NCBI GenBank assembly: GCA_045632485.1
Contig: JAZQWT010000175.1
Coordinates: 1 to 9,137 of the forward strand
Source of the DNA: SIG575 sp045632485
GTDB taxonomy: Bacteria; Bacillota; Clostridia; Oscillospirales; Acutalibacteraceae
Reading direction: 5' to 3'
Length of the DNA: 9,137 bases
In this document: positions 6,334 through 9,137 of the stretch, in pieces
Layout of the letters: the number at the start of each line of letters is the position of its first letter
Position numbering within the stretch: position 1 is the stretch's first letter
The notes under the pieces: generated by a model
What the model saw: only the letters and a program-made list of their open reading frames with translations
What the model was told of the DNA's origin: nothing
The model's database searches: none
Position numbers and translations under genes: made by a program

Positions 6334-7768
6334 AAAACTGAAAATACACAAAGGAAACTTCCCCTATTGCGTGTAAAGCCACCACAATGGCAACAACTGC
6401 ACCGTAGAAAATATGTCTGACAAGCTTCGGCTTATGGCTTACCCATTTAATTACATCTGTTTTAAGAGAAACGTAATCATATACTGCAAGAGGAATAATA
6501 TAAATGCCTACTGCCACAGCAAGACGAGGTATTGACATACCCATATCTGCAATACCGTTCCTGATGTATACCACAGGCTGAGCAATACCGTTGAACATAT
6601 TTGAAATCACATAAACGGCTTCGCTTAAATTCTGTGCGCGGAAGAAAATCCACGCAAAGCAGACAAACACAAACACAACTATCATAGATAAAGCACGTCT
6701 GATTTTGTTCGGCTTTTCACTTTTGATATGAAAAATATTTTCTATCACCTGGGCAGCCCCATGAATTGCGCCCCATATAATGAAAGTCCAGTTTGCACCG
6801 TGCCACATTCCGCTTACAAGGAAAGTAATCAGGAGATTAAAATAATGTCTTGCTTTTTTTACTCTGTTACCGCCAAGAGGGATATACACATAATCGCGGA
6901 ACCAGGTTGAAAGAGAAATATGCCACCTTGACCAGAATTCTTTGACTGTTGAAGAAAAATAAGGACTTCTGAAATTTTCCATCAGTTCAATGCCGAGAAG
7001 TTTTGATGAACCGCGTGCAATATCTGAATAACCTGAAAAATCACAGTAAATCTGCACTGCAAAAAACAACGTTGCGGCAAGAAGTGAAAATCCCTCGTGA
7101 TATGTAACATTGTTATAAACTCTGTCAACGTATACTGCAAGGTTATCAGCAATTACCATTTTTTTGAAAAAGCCCCAAGCCATTATTTTCATTCCGTTGG
7201 CTGCTTGTTCATAATTGAAATGATGTTCTTCTTTAATCTGAGGAAGAAGGTTGTTTGTTCTTTCAATAGGACCTGCCACAAGCTGTGGGAAGAAAGCAAT
7301 AAATGTAGCAAAAATCCCGAAATGCTTTTCGGCTTTACTGTTACCTCTGTAAACATCAATAACATAACTCAATGTCTGGAAGGTATAGAACGAAATACCT
7401 ACGGGCAGAAGCAGACCTAAAGTTTTCGGATTTGCATATATTGACATTTTCGCCATCAAATCGCAGAAAGACGTAACAAAGAAATCATAATATTTAAACA
7501 CAAACAGCACACCAAGGCTTGAAACCAACGTAATGGTCAGTAGTGCTTTTTTCTTGCGTAGATTATCGGTCTTTTCCATAAGCCGTGCTGCAAAATACGA
7601 AACAACGGTTGTAAACAGAATAAGTACCACGTATTTTACATTCCAGCTCATATAGAAATAATAACTTGCACCGAAGAGGAGTACCCAACGGTATTTATGA
7701 GGTAAAAGCCAATAAATCGCGAATATTATCGGCAGAAATATTGCATACTGCAACGAGTTGAAAAGCAT
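6332..7768 (-). CDS. MBOAT-family membrane O-acyltransferase (AlgI/PatA/DltB-like)
   Basis: A 478-residue polytopic membrane protein (roughly 10-12 hydrophobic segments), normal for the AlgI group, that passes an acyl group from the cytoplasm to acceptors outside the membrane. Family motifs in order are LPVGISFYTFQTLSYVIDVY at 121-140, PQLVAGPIER at 161-170, QIYCDFSGYSDIARG at 239-253, WSRWHISLSTWFRDY at 279-293 with IPLGGNR at 296-302, and the MBOAT signature SGMWHGANW at 319-327, where His323 is the invariant histidine. AAGGAG at 7777-7782 lies 8 bases before the ATG, and a near-consensus promoter lies further upstream. It is the first gene of a two-gene operon with the SGNH-like protein. 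No dltA or dltC homologue is in the window, so D-alanylation is less likely than O-acetylation of an exopolysaccharide, peptidoglycan or secondary wall polymer. The exact acceptor is unknown, and genes outside the window could change this. Confidence 0.94.
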   Translation of the reverse strand: MLFNSLQYAIFLPIIFAIYWLLPHKYRWVLLFGASYYFYMSWNVKYVVLILFTTVVSYFAARLMEKTDNLRKKKALLTITLVSSLGVLFVFKYYDFFVTSFCDLMAKMSIYANPKTLGLLLPVGISFYTFQTLSYVIDVYRGNSKAEKHFGIFATFIAFFPQLVAGPIERTNNLLPQIKEEHHFNYEQAANGMKIMAWGFFKKMVIADNLAVYVDRVYNNVTYHEGFSLLAATLFFAVQIYCDFSGYSDIARGSSKLLGIELMENFRSPYFSSTVKEFWSRWHISLSTWFRDYVYIPLGGNRVKKARHYFNLLITFLVSGMWHGANWTFIIWGAIHGAAQVIENIFHIKSEKPNKIRRALSMIVVFVFVCFAWIFFRAQNLSEAVYVISNMFNGIAQPVVYIRNGIADMGMSIPRLAVAVGIYIIPLAVYDYVSLKTDVIKWVSHKPKLVRHIFYGAVVAIVVALHAIGEVSFVYFQF

Positions 7769-7797
7769 TTCCGCATCTCCTTAAATATATTATGTTA

Positions 7798-7826
7798 ATT
7801 ATATCATCACGAAAAATCACTGTCAA
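7798..7826 (-). promoter_or_regulatory. Near-consensus sigma-A promoter of the MBOAT operon
   Basis: Read on the - strand, TTGACA (7826-7821) and TATAAT (7803-7798) are both perfect consensus and are separated by exactly 17 bases. TGA just before the -10 gives an extended -10 element. The predicted start near 7791 leaves a leader of about 23 bases containing AAGGAG. A promoter this close to consensus should be strong unless a repressor controls it. Its -35 is one arm of an inverted repeat shared with the divergent bioY promoter. Confidence 0.85.
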
Positions 7827-7839
7827 GAAACGCTTGACA
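7821..7839. repeat. Perfect inverted repeat joining two divergent -35 boxes; possible operator
   Basis: TGTCAAG (7821-7827) and CTTGACA (7833-7839) are perfect reverse complements around a 5-base centre, AAACG. Each arm contains the TTGACA -35 box of one divergent promoter. Twofold symmetry of this size could be a dimer-type operator, or just a by-product of two consensus -35 boxes back to back, with only the extra G/C pair unexplained. Two further short inverted repeats lie nearby: AAACGC/GCGTTT (7828-7833 and 7846-7851) and AACATA/TATGTT (7839-7844 and 7852-7857). Confidence 0.6.
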
Positions 7840-7862
7840 ACATATGCGTTTTATGTTACATT
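7834..7862 (+). promoter_or_regulatory. Predicted sigma-A promoter of bioY
   Basis: TTGACA at 7834-7839 is a perfect -35. TACATT at 7857-7862 is a four-of-six -10 at 17-base spacing, helped by TG at 7854-7855 (extended -10). Transcription would begin near 7869, giving a leader of about 25 bases with AAGGAGG at 7881-7887. The leader is too short for a riboswitch. I found no convincing BirA operator of the TTGTnAAC/GTTnACAA kind overlapping it. Confidence 0.68.
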
Positions 7863-7893
7863 CTGTGATGAATTTCAAACAAGGAGGGATTAA

Positions 7894-8439
7894 ATGAAAA
7901 AGACAAAAGAAATGTGCATCTGTGCTTTATTTACTGCACTTATATGTACCGGTGCTTTTCTGAAAATCCCTACTCCCCTGCCTATTACTCTGCAGACACT
8001 TTTTACCTGCCTTGCAGGACTTCTTCTCGGCGGTAAGAAAGGCTCTTTATCTGTCTGTGTTTATGTTTTCATCGGACTTGTGGGACTTCCCGTTTTTGCC
8101 GAGGGCGGCGGATTTTCATATATTCTCAAGCCTACTTTCGGTTATATCATCGGCTTTATTCTCGGCACATTCATAACGGGAAAAATCGCTGAAAGCGGAA
8201 TAAGCTTCAAAAAATTTCTCTTCTCATCATTAGCGGGAATGATTGCAATTTATCTTGTAGGCATCACTTATTACTTCCTCGTTTCAAAATTTTATCTACA
8301 AAACGAAATCAGTATAAAATGGATTCTCACATACGGCTTTTTAATGACTCTGCCGGGTGACATTATAATGTGTGTTCTTGCATCAACTCTCGGATTAAAG
8401 CTCAGAAAAATATTGAAGATACAGCAAAACGCCACCTGA
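7894..8439 (+). CDS. bioY: Biotin ECF transporter substrate-binding subunit BioY
   Basis: A 181-residue membrane protein with about six hydrophobic segments, the usual size for the S component of energy-coupling factor transporters. BioY binds external biotin and works with the EcfA/EcfA'/EcfT module. None of those is encoded here, so a shared module elsewhere in the genome is likely. Diagnostic motifs are PLPITLQTLF at 28-37, LAGLLLGGKKG at 40-50, GLVGLPVFAEGGG at 61-73, and PTFGYIIGF at 80-88. Near the C terminus, PGDIIM at 154-159 corresponds to a stretch that I recall as PGDxxK in many BioY proteins, so Met159 in place of lysine is unusual. AAGGAGG at 7881-7887, 6 bases before the ATG, is a strong ribosome binding site. 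Its own promoter and the divergent orientation make it a single-gene unit. Presence of the importer fits biotin auxotrophy or salvage. No biotin synthesis gene is in the window. Confidence 0.93.
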   Translation: MKKTKEMCICALFTALICTGAFLKIPTPLPITLQTLFTCLAGLLLGGKKGSLSVCVYVFIGLVGLPVFAEGGGFSYILKPTFGYIIGFILGTFITGKIAESGISFKKFLFSSLAGMIAIYLVGITYYFLVSKFYLQNEISIKWILTYGFLMTLPGDIIMCVLASTLGLKLRKILKIQQNAT

Positions 8440-8453
8440 ACAAGGTGGCGTTT
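8427..8453. terminator. Hairpin overlapping the bioY stop, probable terminator
   Basis: AAACGCCACCT (8427-8437) and AGGTGGCGTTT (8443-8453) form a perfect 11-bp GC-rich stem with the loop GAACA. The left arm covers the last codons of bioY, and the TGA stop at 8437-8439 begins in the arm and runs into the loop. Only TTT follows on the + strand and TTTT (the stem end plus one base) on the - strand. The U-tract is therefore weak, and it may also act as a 3' stabilising structure. Confidence 0.62.
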
Positions 8454-8471
8454 CGCTATATGTGAAAATAT

Positions 8472-8491
8472 AAGGAAGACTTAGCTTCTTT
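8472..8491. terminator. Weak second hairpin between convergent genes
   Basis: AAGGAAG (8472-8478) and CTTCTTT (8485-8491) can pair over 7 bp, including two G-U pairs on the + strand, with the loop ACTTAG. On the + strand the T-rich stretch CTTGTTTTATG follows, so it could back up the hairpin at the bioY stop. The stem is short and AT-rich, so this is a tentative call. The rest of 8454-8532 is AT-rich with no other feature that I can see. Confidence 0.28.
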
Positions 8492-8532
8492 CTTGTTTTA
8501 TGATACTTCTACCATATTTTTATTTTCGTCTT

Positions 8533-9137
8533 TCACGAATGTTTTTCATCAATGACCTTGACTTCCTTATCTGTTAATTCAAAAGTAACTTTTATTGTTT
8601 CCAATGTATGAGTTGATGAAGGCTTGTAGTAAAAATACATTGTGAAAGTATGGTTATTAACATCTTCAGGGGCAAATATAAACTTATATGTACGCTCGTG
8701 TCCATTTATAAGCTTTTCTTCGCCTATATATCTGTTCTGCTTCATTTCTGCACTCAAATCATCAACATACCAATAGGCATTTTCTGTTTCCTGTTCGGCT
8801 TTTACGGTATATTCAAAAGTTACGCATTCCGTTTCTTCGTAAATATCTAAATCTCCGTACATATAAGTGCCACCCTCATTTAACGGAGTAAGATAATCCC
8901 AAAAAGCATAATATGTCTTTGTGTTTCCGTTTTCATCTTCAAAACAGATATCATCTATTAATTGGTCGCTGTTATAATCAGCCGGTCTCGGTCTTCCTTC
9001 CTGACCTATCCCTTTACCTCGGAAAGTAAAAATCTGCTGACCGTCTTTTATTTCAGTTTTTATACAATCAACAAAAGCGTAGTCACCTTCGTTGTAATCC
9101 CACACAATGCCTTTTTCTGCATCGTAAGGCAACGCTA
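8533..9137 (-). CDS. Unrecognised acidic, beta-rich protein, C-terminal part (5' end outside window)
   Basis: The frame is open from the right edge of the window to a TGA at 8535-8533, about 200 residues. An internal TTG at 9132-9130 could be read as a start, but no Shine-Dalgarno can be assessed and the frame continues upstream, so I treat it as a truncated gene. I do not recognise a family. The sequence is rich in Asp, Glu, Tyr and Thr with alternating hydrophobic patterns, for example YMYGDLDIYEE, TFEYTVKAEQ, YKFIFAPEDVNNHTFTMYFY and ETIKVTFELTD. This suggests one or two beta-sandwich domains of an extracytoplasmic protein. No membrane segment, anchor motif or catalytic signature is visible in the part present, and the N terminus, where a signal peptide or lipobox would be, is missing. 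It is convergent with bioY, with 93 bases between the two stops. Confidence 0.72.
   Translation of the reverse strand, partial: ALPYDAEKGIVWDYNEGDYAFVDCIKTEIKDGQQIFTFRGKGIGQEGRPRPADYNSDQLIDDICFEDENGNTKTYYAFWDYLTPLNEGGTYMYGDLDIYEETECVTFEYTVKAEQETENAYWYVDDLSAEMKQNRYIGEEKLINGHERTYKFIFAPEDVNNHTFTMYFYYKPSSTHTLETIKVTFELTDKEVKVIDEKHS

Noticed and set aside
7097..7420. Open + strand frame of about 107 residues inside the MBOAT gene
   Set aside because: It mirrors membrane-protein codons on the opposite strand, with no independent start signal.
5321..7768. D-alanylation (dlt) operon
   Set aside because: Only DltB/DltD-like topology is present. No DltA ligase or DltC carrier is nearby, and the SGNH-like protein is not a clear DltD.
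7834..7862. BirA (biotin repressor) operator over the bioY promoter
   Set aside because: The half-sites TTGACAAC and GTTACATT share only three complementary positions, and their spacing differs from the operator pattern I know.
9130..9132. TTG start codon for the right-edge protein
   Set aside because: The frame stays open to the window edge and no ribosome binding site can be seen, so the gene is better treated as truncated by the window.

Overview
The window looks like a piece of a low-GC Firmicutes genome, most likely a gut-type member of the Clostridia. The support is AT-rich spacers, strong AAGGAG-type ribosome binding sites, sigma-A-like promoters, gene families common in that group, and an ECF-type biotin transporter subunit. 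No rRNA, tRNA, CRISPR array, insertion sequence or phage gene is visible, and there is no gene-free stretch over about 125 bases. The genus assignment is inference.

Left half, all on the + strand. The last 16 codons of an unidentified gene abut a ZIP-family metal transporter (53-811). Three bases later comes a large secreted protein (815-2776) with a GH71/GH99-like TIM-barrel domain and a C-terminal CBM9-like sugar-binding module. A good promoter (2779-2807) then introduces a two-gene unit: a secreted calcineurin-like metallophosphoesterase (2837-3817) and a phosphoglucomutase/phosphomannomutase (3840-5249). A perfect 16-bp hairpin (5267-5304) closes this unit and also the convergent unit on the other strand.

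Middle, on the - strand. An MBOAT-family membrane O-acyltransferase (6332-7768) is followed 12 bases downstream by a membrane-anchored SGNH-like protein that starts with GTG (5321-6319). This pairing resembles AlgI/AlgJ, PatA/PatB and DltB/DltD, and suggests O-acylation (probably acetylation) of an exported or cell-wall polymer. The polymer is unknown.

Right part. bioY (7894-8439, +), the biotin-binding subunit of an ECF transporter, is divergent from the MBOAT operon. The 125-bp spacer holds two face-away promoters whose -35 boxes form the arms of a perfect 7-bp inverted repeat. Convergent to bioY is the C-terminal part of an unrecognised acidic protein (8533 to the right edge, -).

Functionally this reads as a cell-envelope and glycan neighbourhood: a secreted glycan-active protein, a secreted phosphoesterase, a sugar-phosphate mutase and a polymer acylation pair, flanked by metal and biotin uptake genes. 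I see no clear sign of a wholly new defence or mobile system. The best leads are the shared divergent promoter region, the GH71/99-like protein with an altered active-site motif and an odd C-terminal tail, the poorly characterised SGNH-like partner, the start-stop codon pair in front of the ZIP gene, and a BioY with a substituted motif residue.
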